The notes under the pieces were generated by a model. It was not told where the DNA came from and did not search any database. It saw only the letters and a list, made by a program, of their open reading frames with translations. A DNA stretch of 64,000 nucleotides from Tomitella gaofuii (GTDB lineage: Bacteria > Actinomycetota > Actinomycetes > Mycobacteriales > Mycobacteriaceae), in contig NZ_CP059900.1 of the NCBI RefSeq assembly GCF_014126825.1, positions 620,001-684,000 on the forward strand, in the 5' to 3' direction. Positions 1 through 8,560 of this stretch are shown piece after piece. Positions within the stretch are counted from its first letter, which is position 1, and every line of letters starts with the position of its first letter. A program made the translations under genes and the position numbers.

Positions 1-1498
1 GATCGACAAGTTCCTCGACGGCGGGGCGATGTGGCTGGAGTTCCGCGCGGGCGACCTGCCGCTCACCGTCGCCGGCGTGCGCTGGACGGTCGGCGCCGAC
101 GACGCGCGCGAGGGGCGGCTGCCGAACGCCGTCGCGATCTGCACCTTCAACCGCGCCGACGACTGCGCGGCCACGGTGGCGGCCCTCGCGTCGGACCGGG
201 AGGTGCTCGGCGTGACCGACCACGTCTACGTCACCGACCAGGGCGCCGACACCGTCGACTCGCGGCCGGCCTTCACCGGGGCCGCCGCCGTGCTGGGTGA
301 ACGCCTGCACTACCTGCGCCAGCCCAACCTCGGCGGCGCCGGCGGATTCAGCCGCGGCATGTACGAGGTGACCGGGCGCGCCGGCCAGGCGAACGTGCTG
401 CTGATGGACGACGACGTCCGCGTCGAACCGGAGACGGTGCTGCGCATGACCGCGTTCGCAGACCACACCGCGTCGCCGATGCTCGTCGGCGCCCAGATGC
501 TGTACCTCTACAACCCCGACTACCTGCTGCTGTCCGCGGAGGGCGACGACCTGTCCGTGCTCAAGGCCGGGCTGCCCGCCGACCCCGAGGCGCTGCACGA
601 CCAGTCGGTGATCGACAACGTGCAGGAGCGCCGCATCGACGCCCCCTACAACGCCTGGTGGTCGTGCCTGATCCCGGCGTCGGTGATCCGCGAGATCGGC
701 CTGCCGATGCCGTACTTCTTCCAGTGGGACGACATCGAGTACGGCATCCGCGCGCGGGGGCGGGGCTTCCCCACCGTGACGCTGCCCGGGGCGTCGGTGT
801 GGCACGCCGACTTCTACTGGAAGGACGGCGACGACTTCGGCCAGTTCTTCGGCCTGCGCAACTCCCTGATCACCGCGGCGGTCCACAGCGGCTTCGACGT
901 GCGGGAGCTGAGCAAGGAGCTGTCGCGCCGGGTGCTCAGCACGATCGTCGCGATGCAGTACGGGTTCGCCGAGACGCTCCTGGCGGCCATCGACGCGTTC
1001 CTCGAAGGGCCGGACGTGCTCGGGGACGGCGGCCAGGAGCTGCTGGCACGCGTGCGCGAGCTGCGGGCGGGCCATCCGGAGACGCAGCGGCTGCCGGTGT
1101 CGGCGATGCCCGCCGCCGCCCCGATGCGCCGGGTCGTCGGGCCGCTGGACGAGGGCAAGGCGGACCTGGTGCTGGCCAAGAAGGCGGCGCGTCAGCTGTC
1201 CGGGCGCGTCGAGGCCGGCCCGGTGGCGATCCCGTACGAGGATGCGTTCTGGTGGCACGTGTCGGCGTTCGGCGAGGTGTATGTGACGGACGCGTCGCAG
1301 GCAGGGGTGCGCCGCAGGCGCCGGGACGCGGCGCAGGCGAAGGCCCTCACCAAGCGGCTGGCGTCCACCTTGCGGCGCTTCGTCGCGGAGGGGCCTGCCG
1401 CGCAGGACGCGTACCGTGCCGCCGTCCCGGAGCTGACGAGCAGGGAGAACTGGGCGCGCCTCTACGGGATCGGCCCCGCGGATACTACGGTATCGTGA
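1..1498 (+). CDS. glfT2: Galactofuranosyltransferase GlfT2, C-terminal part (truncated by window start)
   Basis: The gene enters the window already open and ends at the TGA at 1496-1498, leaving about 498 residues of a family that is usually about 640 long. GlfT2 polymerises the galactan of arabinogalactan on the cytoplasmic side of the membrane, adding alternating beta-1,5 and beta-1,6 galactofuranose from UDP-Galf. Seen here: a GT-A fold with the acidic DDD metal/UDP motif at 407-415 (context LLMDDDVRV), a QPNLGGAGG segment before it, and the WDDIEYGIRARGRG and WHADFYWKD segments typical of the acceptor side. The C-terminal domain is helical and rich in Arg. The name is given with confidence because GlfT1 and the galactan exporter lie just downstream. 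Confidence 0.93.
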   Translation, partial: IDKFLDGGAMWLEFRAGDLPLTVAGVRWTVGADDAREGRLPNAVAICTFNRADDCAATVAALASDREVLGVTDHVYVTDQGADTVDSRPAFTGAAAVLGERLHYLRQPNLGGAGGFSRGMYEVTGRAGQANVLLMDDDVRVEPETVLRMTAFADHTASPMLVGAQMLYLYNPDYLLLSAEGDDLSVLKAGLPADPEALHDQSVIDNVQERRIDAPYNAWWSCLIPASVIREIGLPMPYFFQWDDIEYGIRARGRGFPTVTLPGASVWHADFYWKDGDDFGQFFGLRNSLITAAVHSGFDVRELSKELSRRVLSTIVAMQYGFAETLLAAIDAFLEGPDVLGDGGQELLARVRELRAGHPETQRLPVSAMPAAAPMRRVVGPLDEGKADLVLAKKAARQLSGRVEAGPVAIPYEDAFWWHVSAFGEVYVTDASQAGVRRRRRDAAQAKALTKRLASTLRRFVAEGPAAQDAYRAAVPELTSRENWARLYGIGPADTTVS

Positions 1499-1505
1499 CC
1501 TGTAT

Positions 1506-1532
1506 CACGGGGCGTGCGCGGCGCGCACCGTG
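1506..1532 (+). terminator. Possible terminator hairpin of glfT2
   Basis: Eight bases after the glfT2 stop, GTGCGC (1514-1519) can pair with GCGCAC (1523-1528) over a 3-nt loop, and CACG/CGTG close the base of the stem with a small bulge. There is no U tract, so the assignment is tentative. Confidence 0.4.
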
Positions 1533-1543
1533 AGCCGGTCGGC

Positions 1544-1590
1544 CCGTTCAGCAGCGTGATCCGTTCAGCGGCGTGATCCGTTCCGCGGCG
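1544..1590. repeat. Short tandem repeat, 17-bp unit, about 2.8 copies
   Basis: The unit CCGTTCAGCRGCGTGAT occurs at 1544-1560 and 1561-1577 with one difference, and a third partial, diverged copy follows at 1578-1590. It lies between glfT2 and the start of the AcoR-like regulator. It may be replication slippage or a repeated binding site; nothing else identifies it. Confidence 0.6.
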
Positions 1591-1681
1591 CGGCCGGCCG
1601 AGCAGGGTGGCCAGTGAGTCCGGTGCCGTGGGTCTGCGCGGCTCCCGCGCCGGAGTGCGTCGTCGACGGGCAGGGTGTGTG

Positions 1682-3427
1682 ATGCCAGATCGTCCACTCG
1701 GGGGTTCCGCCTCCTGCGGGGCGCAGGACCTGCGCGCGGATATCGCGCGGTCGTGGCAGCGCTCGGTCATGTGCGGGTTGGAGCCGGACCACGCGATCAC
1801 AGCGTTCACCGGCGGCCCCGGATCGGCCGCCGTCCGGCGCGCGGCGGGCCCGGTGCTCGACGCGCTCGCCCGGCACACCGCCGGCACGGGGGTGACACTG
1901 CTGCTGGGCGACCGCGACGGCGTCATCGTCGACCGCTGGTCCGACACCGGGGCCGCCGAGCGCGCGCTGGAACGGCGCGGCGTGATCCCCGGCATGCTCT
2001 ACAGCGAGGAACAGGCCGGGACCAACGGCCTCGGGACCGCGCTCGAGCTCGGGCGCGGCGTGGCCATCCACGGGGCCGAGCACTTCCTCGAATCGCTGAA
2101 AGGCTTCAGCTGCTACGGCCATCCCATCCGCCATCCGCTGACCGGTCGGGTCGAGGGCGTCGTCGACATCACCGGAGTCCAGGCCACGGCCAATCCGCTG
2201 TACCTGCCGCTCGTGGTCCGCGCGGTCGAGGAGATCGAACGCCGGCTGGTCGAGGGCGCGCGCGTCGAGGACCTCCGGCTGATGTCCGCGTACCAGCAGG
2301 CCCGACGACGCTCACGTTCCGATGCGGCCGTCGTCGGGTTGGGCGACGAACTGGCGCTCGCCGACCCGGCCGCGCTCGACCTCGTGGACCCGCGCGACCA
2401 CCCGATGCTGCGCGGACTGGCGCGGGGCTTGGCCGCCGGCCGGTCGTCGACGACGGATGCGGTGCTCGTCTCGGGTGCTCCCGTGCGGGTCGAGATGACG
2501 CGGGTCGAGGGCGCCGGGGCGGGCACGGTGTTCCGGATCGACGCGGTGGCCGTGGCGTCGCGGACCGCGACCGGCCCCGCGGCGGGGCACCCGGAAGCGG
2601 GGAGCTGGGGGTCCGGGCACGTGGCACCAGGGGCGGGTTCCGTCGCGGTGGTCGGGGAGCCGGGGAGCGGGGTGACGACCGCCGCGCTGCGTCTCATCGA
2701 CGGTGCGGGCGGGGCGGGGGAGCCCGTGGCCGTGGACGTGCCGCGGCTGACGCTGCTCGACGCGGTGGAGGTGGACGCGGTGGAGAACGGCGCGGTGGAA
2801 AACGGCGCCGACGGCGAGCGCGTCTGGGGCGGCCGGTTCGCGGACGCCCTCCGTGACGCGGAACGCGACGACGCCGCGGCGGTGCTCGTCGAGCACGCCG
2901 ATCTGCTGCCGGAACCGCTGCTGCGCCGGGTCTCGCGGGCGCTCGCGGGCGGCGCCGGCCGCGCGCGCCTCGTCGTCACCGTGCGTACCGGAACCGGCGC
3001 CGGGGAGGCGCTGGCCGCTCTGTGCGAGCGCAGAGTGGCGGTACCGCCACTGCGCGAACGGCAGTCGGAGTTCCCCCGGATCGTCGCCGGCGTGCTCGCG
3101 GAGCTCGACCCGGACGGCGGCACCCGGGTGCCGCCCGGCGTGGCGACGGTCCTGGCGTCGTACCCGTGGCCCGGGAACATCACCGAACTGCGCGCGGTCC
3201 TGGCCGCCGCTCTGCGCAGCAGCGGCGGCACGGTGACCGTCGACGACCTTCCGGAGCACGTGCGGCGGGGTGCGACGGCGGCGCGGCTGACCGGGATGGA
3301 ACGCGCCGAACGCGCCGCCATCGTCGCGGCGCTCGCAGCGAAGGGAGGCAACAAGAGGCAGGCCGCGGAGGAACTCGGGATCAGCCGCACCACGCTGTAC
3401 GCCCGGATGCGGACGCTGAAGGTCTGA
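1682..3427 (+). CDS. AcoR/MimR-like GAF-AAA-Fis transcriptional regulator with degenerate ATPase
   Basis: This 581-residue protein has the layout of sigma-54 activators of the AcoR family. An N-terminal GAF-type sensor carries EEQAGTNGLGTALE and the FSCYGHPIRHPLTG segment; a reduced AAA+ region follows, and a C-terminal Fis helix-turn-helix (KGGNKRQAAEELGISRTTL). The ATPase looks dead. The Walker A position reads GEPGSGVTT without the lysine, the Walker B acidic pair is not recognisable, and no GAFTGA loop is present. Actinobacteria generally lack sigma-54, and related regulators such as MimR act there on alcohol and alkane oxidation genes. It lies just upstream, on the same strand, of an aldehyde/alcohol dehydrogenase pair that it probably controls. 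ATG at 1682 was preferred to GTG at 1607 because homology-like sequence begins after it; the ribosome site is weak for both. Confidence 0.82.
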   Translation: MPDRPLGGSASCGAQDLRADIARSWQRSVMCGLEPDHAITAFTGGPGSAAVRRAAGPVLDALARHTAGTGVTLLLGDRDGVIVDRWSDTGAAERALERRGVIPGMLYSEEQAGTNGLGTALELGRGVAIHGAEHFLESLKGFSCYGHPIRHPLTGRVEGVVDITGVQATANPLYLPLVVRAVEEIERRLVEGARVEDLRLMSAYQQARRRSRSDAAVVGLGDELALADPAALDLVDPRDHPMLRGLARGLAAGRSSTTDAVLVSGAPVRVEMTRVEGAGAGTVFRIDAVAVASRTATGPAAGHPEAGSWGSGHVAPGAGSVAVVGEPGSGVTTAALRLIDGAGGAGEPVAVDVPRLTLLDAVEVDAVENGAVENGADGERVWGGRFADALRDAERDDAAAVLVEHADLLPEPLLRRVSRALAGGAGRARLVVTVRTGTGAGEALAALCERRVAVPPLRERQSEFPRIVAGVLAELDPDGGTRVPPGVATVLASYPWPGNITELRAVLAAALRSSGGTVTVDDLPEHVRRGATAARLTGMERAERAAIVAALAAKGGNKRQAAEELGISRTTLYARMRTLKV

Positions 3428-3465
3428 GGCCGGCCGGTCACGGCGCTGGACGGTCGCCCATGTGC

Positions 3466-3486
3466 GGTGTCCAGAGTCTGAACACC
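3466..3486. promoter_or_regulatory. Inverted repeat, probable activator site 1
   Basis: GTGTCCAGA (3467-3475) and TCTGAACAC (3477-3485) are inverted around 3476 with one mismatched pair, and a further G-C pair at 3466/3486 extends the arms. It lies 64-84 bp before the aldehyde dehydrogenase start, a suitable place for a Fis-family activator dimer. Binding by the upstream regulator is inferred. Confidence 0.6.
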
Positions 3487-3515
3487 CGCGGTCGCCGTTC
3501 GCGATCGACGATGGG

Positions 3516-3531
3516 TGTGTTGCAGAACACA
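3516..3531. promoter_or_regulatory. Inverted repeat, probable activator/operator site 2
   Basis: TGTGTT (3516-3521) and AACACA (3526-3531) form a perfect inverted repeat around GCAG, ten bases before the AGGAGG-like ribosome site (GGAGG at 3541-3545) of the aldehyde dehydrogenase gene. Its GTGT/ACAC ends match those of the site centred at 3476, about 47 bp upstream, so both may be read by the same protein. Confidence 0.5.
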
Positions 3532-3549
3532 TCCAGTCGAGGAGGTTTC

Positions 3550-5058
3550 ATGACCGCGCTCATCGAACACGGCACGCAGTCGGTGGTGCCCGCAGTACGG
3601 CGATTCCTGTCCGGCCGCAAGCAGATGCTCATCGGCGGCGAATGGGCCGACGCGGCGTCCGGGCGCACGTTCGGCACCGAGGACCCCGCCACCGGCGCCG
3701 AACTCGCGCAGGTGGCGCACGGCGAGGCCGCCGACGTGGACCGGGCGGTGCGCGCGGCGCGGCGCGCATTCGACGAGGGTCCGTGGCCGCACATGAAGCC
3801 CAACGAGCGTGAGCGGCTGCTGTGGCGGATCGGCGACATCCTCAGCGAACGTGCCGAAGAGTTCGGCCAGCTCGAAGCGCTCGACAACGGCAAATCCGTG
3901 GGCATCGCCACCGCCGTGGACGTGGCGTGGGCGGCCGACGTGTTCCGCTACTACGCGGGGTGGGCCACCAAGATCGAAGGCTCGACGGTCAACGTGTCGA
4001 TGCCGTTCGCCCCCGGCGGGCAGTTCCACGCCTACACGCTGCGCGAGCCGGTCGGCGTGTGCGGGCTCATCGTCCCGTGGAACTTCCCGATCCTCATGGC
4101 CGCCTGGAAGCTGGCGCCGGCGCTCGCGGCGGGCAACACGGTGATCCTCAAGCCCGCCGAGCAGACGCCGCTGAGCGCGCTGCTGCTGGGCGAGGTGTTC
4201 ACCGAGGCCGGATTCCCGCCCGGCGTCGTCAACATCGTCACCGGCTTCGGCGACGCGGGCGCCGCCCTGTCCGGCCACGACGCCGTCGACAAGATCGCGT
4301 TCACCGGCTCCACCGAGGTGGGCAAGAAGATCGTCGACGCCGCCAAGGGCAACCTCAAGAAGGTCTCGCTCGAACTGGGCGGCAAGAGCCCCAATATCGT
4401 GTTCGCCGATGCGGACCTCGAGGCCGCGGTGCCGGGCTCGCTCAACGCGTGGCTGTTCAACCACGGGCAGTGCTGCGTCGCCGGCACGCGGATGTACGTC
4501 GAGGACACGATCTTCGACGAGTTCACCTCTGCGGTCGCCGAGGCCGCCTCGCAGGTGCGGATCGGCCCCGGCATGGATCCGGCCACCGAACTCGGCCCGC
4601 TGATCTCGCAGGAACAGTTCGACAAGGTCACCGGCTACCTGCGCGACGGCCTCGCCGACGGCGCGCGCGCACTCTCCGGCGGTGGGCGTTGGGGCGACAG
4701 CGGCTACTTCGTCGAGCCCACGGTGCTGGTGGACGTGCAGCCGGACTTCTCCGTGGTGCGCGAGGAGATCTTCGGGCCCGTGGTGGCGGCGCTGCCCTTC
4801 AACGCCGACGAGGGCGTGGTGGCCGCGGCCAACGACTCGATCTACGGGTTGGCCGCCGGGATCTGGACCCGAGACGTCTCCAAGGCCCACCGCACCGCGC
4901 GCCAGATCAAGGCCGGCTCGGTGTGGGTCAACCAGTACAACGGCTTCGACACGGCCATGCCCTTCGGCGGCTACAAGCAGTCCGGCTGGGGACGCGAACT
5001 GGGCGCGGGCGCCCTCGACCTCTACACCACCACCAAATCCGTCAACATCGCGCTGTGA
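3550..5058 (+). CDS. NAD(P)-dependent aldehyde dehydrogenase
   Basis: A 502-residue aldehyde dehydrogenase that oxidises aldehydes to carboxylic acids. The cofactor and catalytic landmarks are all visible: VPWNFP, the general base Glu in LELGGKSPN, the nucleophilic Cys in NHGQCCVAGTR and the late EEIFGPVV motif. Length is normal for the family. The ATG at 3550 follows a clear GGAGG at 3541-3545. The open frame runs further upstream, but that part overlaps the regulator and is not coding. The alcohol dehydrogenase gene starts 30 bp after the stop, so the two probably form an operon that converts an alcohol through its aldehyde to the acid. The actual substrate cannot be read from the sequence. 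Confidence 0.93.
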   Translation: MTALIEHGTQSVVPAVRRFLSGRKQMLIGGEWADAASGRTFGTEDPATGAELAQVAHGEAADVDRAVRAARRAFDEGPWPHMKPNERERLLWRIGDILSERAEEFGQLEALDNGKSVGIATAVDVAWAADVFRYYAGWATKIEGSTVNVSMPFAPGGQFHAYTLREPVGVCGLIVPWNFPILMAAWKLAPALAAGNTVILKPAEQTPLSALLLGEVFTEAGFPPGVVNIVTGFGDAGAALSGHDAVDKIAFTGSTEVGKKIVDAAKGNLKKVSLELGGKSPNIVFADADLEAAVPGSLNAWLFNHGQCCVAGTRMYVEDTIFDEFTSAVAEAASQVRIGPGMDPATELGPLISQEQFDKVTGYLRDGLADGARALSGGGRWGDSGYFVEPTVLVDVQPDFSVVREEIFGPVVAALPFNADEGVVAAANDSIYGLAAGIWTRDVSKAHRTARQIKAGSVWVNQYNGFDTAMPFGGYKQSGWGRELGAGALDLYTTTKSVNIAL

Positions 5059-5088
5059 GCACCCCCGTGCTCTGACAAGGAGGACACC

Positions 5089-6201
5089 ATGAAGACCAAG
5101 GCAGCAGTGCTCCTGGAGGCCGGCAGGCCGTTCGAGATCATGGAGCTCGACCTCGACGGGCCCGGTCCCGGCGAGGTGCTCATCAAATACACGGCGGCGG
5201 GGCTGTGCCACTCGGACCTGCACCTGACCGACGGCGACCTGCCGCCGCGCTATCCCATCGTCGGCGGCCACGAGGGCTCCGGGATCATCGAGGAGGTCGG
5301 CCCCGGCGTCACCAAGGTCAAGCCGGGCGACCACGTGGTGTGCAGCTTCATCCCCAACTGCGGCACCTGCCGGTACTGCTCGACGGGGCGCCAGAACCTG
5401 TGCGACATGGGCGCCACCATCCTCGAGGGCTACCTGCCGGACGGCACCTTCCGTTTCCACGGCGACGGCAAGGACTTCGGCGGCATGTGCATGCTGGGCA
5501 CCTTCTCCGAGCGGGCCACGATCTCGCAGCACTCCGTGGTCAAGGTGGACGACTGGCTGCCGCTGGAGACCGCGGTGCTCGTCGGCTGCGGCGTGCCTTC
5601 CGGTTGGGGCACCGCGGTGAACGCCGGCAACCTGCGCAACGGCGACACGGCCGTCATCTACGGCATCGGCGGACTCGGCATCAACGCGGTGCAGGGCGCC
5701 GTGGGCGCCGGGTGCAAGTACGTCGTCGTCGTCGATCCGGTGCAGCTCAAGCGGGAGACGGCGCTGAAGTTCGGCGCCACCCACGCGTTCGCCACCGCGG
5801 AGGAGGCGGCGGCCAAGGTCAACGAGCTGACCTGGGGTCAGGGCGCGGACGCCGCACTGATCCTGGTGGGCACGGTGGACGAGCAGGTGGTGTCCGCGGC
5901 CACTGCGGTCATCGGCAAGGGCGGGCGGGTCGTCATCACCGGCCTCGCCGACCCGGCCAAGCTGACGGTGCACGTCTCCGGCGCGGACCTGACGCTGAAC
6001 CAGAAGACGATCATGGGGACGCTGTTCGGTTCGATGAACCCGCAATGGGACATCGTCAAGCTGCTGCGGCTGTACGACTCGGGCGACCTCAAGCTGGACG
6101 AGCTCGTCACCAAGCGGTACACCCTCGAGCAGGTCAACGAGGGCTACCAGGACCTGCGCGACGGCAAGAACATCCGCGGCGTCATCATGCACGACGCTTG
6201 A
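5089..6201 (+). CDS. Zinc-dependent alcohol dehydrogenase, NDMA-dependent type
   Basis: A 370-residue medium-chain dehydrogenase. The catalytic zinc ligands fall in GLCHSD and GGHEGSG, and the structural zinc cysteines in CGTCRYCSTGRQNLC. The nucleotide-binding glycines are in YGIGGLGINAVQGA. The insertion ILEGYLPDGTFRFHGDGKDFGG and the overall pattern resemble the actinobacterial group of NDMA-dependent (mycofactocin-associated) alcohol dehydrogenases, whose NAD(H) stays tightly bound. No mycofactocin genes lie in the window. It follows an aldehyde dehydrogenase by 30 bp with an AAGGAGG ribosome site. Expected role is oxidation of a primary alcohol under control of the AcoR-like regulator; the NDMA-type call is by family resemblance. 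Confidence 0.88.
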   Translation: MKTKAAVLLEAGRPFEIMELDLDGPGPGEVLIKYTAAGLCHSDLHLTDGDLPPRYPIVGGHEGSGIIEEVGPGVTKVKPGDHVVCSFIPNCGTCRYCSTGRQNLCDMGATILEGYLPDGTFRFHGDGKDFGGMCMLGTFSERATISQHSVVKVDDWLPLETAVLVGCGVPSGWGTAVNAGNLRNGDTAVIYGIGGLGINAVQGAVGAGCKYVVVVDPVQLKRETALKFGATHAFATAEEAAAKVNELTWGQGADAALILVGTVDEQVVSAATAVIGKGGRVVITGLADPAKLTVHVSGADLTLNQKTIMGTLFGSMNPQWDIVKLLRLYDSGDLKLDELVTKRYTLEQVNEGYQDLRDGKNIRGVIMHDA

Positions 6202-6238
6202 CAGGGCCCACCTGACCGGGCTCCCACCTGACGGGCCC

Positions 6239-6279
6239 CATGCCCGGCGGGCGCACGCTGCGTGCGCCCGCCGGGCATG
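6239..6279 (+). terminator. Strong hairpin after the dehydrogenase operon
   Basis: An 18-bp perfect stem (6239-6256 with 6262-6279) closes over the loop GCTGC. It lies 38 bp after the alcohol dehydrogenase stop and just before the ribosome site of the YjbQ gene. No U run follows, as is common for actinobacterial terminators. Confidence 0.75.
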
Positions 6280-6302
6280 ATGGTGCGCAGGAGGTGCATG
6301 CC

Positions 6303-6707
6303 GTGAAATCCGAGACGTTCTCCGTCCACACCGGTGCCGACGAGGTGGTGCACGACCTCACCGGCCCCTGCCGCGAGTTCGCGGCAGGGGAGGGCGACGG
6401 CCTGCTGCATGTGTTCGTGCCGCACGCGACGGCGGGTGTCGCGATCATCGAGACGGGTGCGGGCAGCGACGACGACCTGCTGGCAGCGCTGCGCGACCTG
6501 CTCCCGGCAGACGGCCGATGGCGGCACCAGCACGGCACGCCCGGACACGGACGGTCGCACGTGATGCCGGCGCTCATCCCGCCGTACGCCACGGTGCCGG
6601 TGATCGGCGGCCGGCTGCTTCTGGGCACGTGGCAGTCCATCACGTTGGTGGACCTCAACGTCGACAACCCGGATCGGGAGGTCCGGCTGTCCCTGCTGCG
6701 CGGCTGA
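6303..6707 (+). CDS. YjbQ/UPF0047 family protein
   Basis: A 134-residue single-domain protein with the family signature RWRHQHGTPGHGRSHVMPALIPP followed by GTWQSITLVDLN. The histidines of this block are the conserved ones. Family members have weak thiamin-phosphate synthase activity in vitro, but the physiological role is unsettled. GTG at 6303 was chosen over an upstream in-frame ATG at 6240 because it follows AGGAGG (6289-6294) at 8 nt, and the earlier ATG lies inside the terminator stem. It is convergent with glfT1. Confidence 0.85.
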   Translation: MKSETFSVHTGADEVVHDLTGPCREFAAGEGDGLLHVFVPHATAGVAIIETGAGSDDDLLAALRDLLPADGRWRHQHGTPGHGRSHVMPALIPPYATVPVIGGRLLLGTWQSITLVDLNVDNPDREVRLSLLRG

Positions 6708-6810
6708 CGGGGCGCGCCGGGCGTCACGTCCTCGTCGCGACCGAACTTCGAGCGCGACGACAAGGCCGGCGCCCACGCCCACCGTCGTCCGAAGCGCGGA
6801 GGCCCAGTCG

Positions 6811-7746
6811 CTACGGCTTGGTGAACCGTTCGCGCCGTCCGAGCCCGCGCAGCCGCATCCACTCGCGGAATCCGGCGACGTCGCGCCGCTGCACCAGGAA
6901 GAACCACCCGAACCGCGCGTACTCCTGCGGCAGGAGCCGCCGCATGCCGGGCTGTGCCATGAGGTATCCGCGGTTGCGGTAGGTGAAGAACCGTTTTCCG
7001 GGATTGTCCGGGTACTGGGTGTGCATGCGGCCGCCGAGGATCGGTTTGAACTCGTCGGCGCCGTCGGGGTGCAGGTACGCGGCGTCCAGGCAGGTGCCGA
7101 AGGGCAGCCCGGAGCGCACGAGTCGCCGGTGCACGTCCACCTCGTCGCCGCGGACGAACAGGCGCAGGTCGGGCACTCCCACCGCGTCGATGGCCGCCGC
7201 GGTGAACAGGGCACCGTTGAACAGAGACGCGATGCCGGGCAGCAGATCGGAATCCGGGTCGTCGGGTTGCCGGAGCTCGTCGCGGTGCCGTCGCCAGGTG
7301 AGCCCCCGGCGCAGCGGGAAGGCGAGCTTGCCGGGCTCGTTGATGTCGCACACCACGGGCGAGACTTCGGCCAGCCCGTGCCGGCGCGCGCAGTCGAGCA
7401 GGGTGGCCAGCACGTCGGGGCCCTCGGGGCGGCCGTCGTCGTCGGCCAGCCACACCCTGTCCGCGCCCAGTGCCAGGGCGTGCAGCATTCCCAGCGCAAA
7501 GCCGCCTGCGCCGCCGAGGTTGTGCCGCGACCCGATGCATGTGGCCGGGATCGGCTGCGATTCGACGAGCGCGCGCACTTCCGGCTCGTCGGCGTTGTCG
7601 ATCACGACGAGGTGGTCCAGCGGGCGGGTCTGCGCGGCGAGCACGCGGAGCGACTCGGCCAGCAGCGCGCGGCGCCGGTGGGTGACGACGACGCCGACGA
7701 TCCGCTCGGTGTCAGGCCGCGTTCCGCCGGGGTCAGACACCGCCAT
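6811..7746 (-). CDS. glfT1: Galactofuranosyltransferase GlfT1
   Basis: A 311-residue GT2-family enzyme that adds the first galactofuranose residues to the rhamnosyl-GlcNAc-decaprenyl-phosphate linker, priming galactan synthesis before GlfT2. Seen: an N-terminal VGVVVTHRRR start, NLGGAGGFALGM, the acidic DDDGRPEG metal/UDP motif, and RGDEVDVHRR as the likely catalytic-base region. It is the last gene of the wzm-wzt-glfT1 set and its start overlaps the wzt end by 14 bases, indicating translational coupling. The same trio (Rv3783-Rv3781-Rv3782) occurs in M. tuberculosis. Confidence 0.92.
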   Translation of the reverse strand: MAVSDPGGTRPDTERIVGVVVTHRRRALLAESLRVLAAQTRPLDHLVVIDNADEPEVRALVESQPIPATCIGSRHNLGGAGGFALGMLHALALGADRVWLADDDGRPEGPDVLATLLDCARRHGLAEVSPVVCDINEPGKLAFPLRRGLTWRRHRDELRQPDDPDSDLLPGIASLFNGALFTAAAIDAVGVPDLRLFVRGDEVDVHRRLVRSGLPFGTCLDAAYLHPDGADEFKPILGGRMHTQYPDNPGKRFFTYRNRGYLMAQPGMRRLLPQEYARFGWFFLVQRRDVAGFREWMRLRGLGRRERFTKP

Positions 7747-8560
7747 GGCCGCCCTCGGTGGCCTGCTGTTCGCGGCGCATCTCGGCCATCACGGTGCGGA
7801 CATGCTGGGCGGCCTCGGGGCCCTCGTAGGCTCCGACGATCTCGTCGATCCCGCCGCGCTGGCGGATCTCGCCGCGGTCGATCCACATCGCGGTGTTGCA
7901 CAGCTGCGCCAGGAACTCGTTGGAGTGGCTGGCGAAGACGAGGATCCCGGAGCGCGCGACGAGCTTCTGCAGCCGGATGCGCGCCTTCTTCATGAATTCC
8001 GCGTCGACCGCGCCGATGCCCTCGTCCAGCAGCAGGATCTCCGGGTCGATGCTGGTGACGACGCCCATCGCCAGGCGCACCCGCATGCCCGTCGAGTAGG
8101 TGCGCAACGGCATCGCCAGATAATCGCCCAGCTCGGTGAACTCGGCGATGTCGTCCATCCGGTCGTTCATCTGCTTGCGCGTCATGCCCAGGAACAATCC
8201 TCGGATGATGATGTTCTCGTAGCCGGAGATCTCCGGGTCCATGCCCACGCCGAGGTCGAACACGGGCGCCACCCGGCCGCGGACGTCCGCGGAACCGCGG
8301 GTGGGCTCGTAGATGCCGGACAGCAGGCGCAGCAGCGTGGACTTGCCCGCACCGTTGTGGCCGACGAGGCCGACGCGGTCGCCCTCGCGGAACGACACGG
8401 TGATGTCGCGCAGCGCCTCGATCGTCACCACATTCGAGTCGGTCTTGCCGATGGTGCCGCCGGCCCTGCCCAGCACGGACTTCTTGAGCGACCGGGTGCT
8501 GGCGTCGAAGATGGGGAAGTCGACGCAGGCCCCGTGCGTGTCGATGCTGACTGTGCTCAT
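7733..8560 (-). CDS. wzt: ABC transporter ATP-binding protein of the galactan exporter (Wzt/RfbE type)
   Basis: A 275-residue ATPase of the polysaccharide-export type, paired with the permease encoded upstream. It carries Walker A GHNGAGKSTLL, the long Q-loop/regulatory segment, a signature-like YSTGMRVRLAMG and Walker B ILLLDEGIGAVD, then the switch His in FASHS. It probably flips lipid-linked galactan across the membrane, as proposed for Rv3781/Rv3783. Upstream of the ATG at 8560 are two seven-codon mini-frames (8577-8600 and 8557-8580) that begin with the same bases and are chained by ATGA overlaps, described separately. The gene overlaps glfT1 by 14 bp. Confidence 0.9.
   Translation of the reverse strand: MSTVSIDTHGACVDFPIFDASTRSLKKSVLGRAGGTIGKTDSNVVTIEALRDITVSFREGDRVGLVGHNGAGKSTLLRLLSGIYEPTRGSADVRGRVAPVFDLGVGMDPEISGYENIIIRGLFLGMTRKQMNDRMDDIAEFTELGDYLAMPLRTYSTGMRVRLAMGVVTSIDPEILLLDEGIGAVDAEFMKKARIRLQKLVARSGILVFASHSNEFLAQLCNTAMWIDRGEIRQRGGIDEIVGAYEGPEAAQHVRTVMAEMRREQQATEGGHGGV

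Noticed and set aside
2113-6192. Long minus-strand open frame of 1359 codons opposite the regulator and dehydrogenase genes
   Set aside because: It is antisense to three well-supported genes, has Arg/His/Gly-rich composition with no domain, and arises from the high third-position GC of the real genes.
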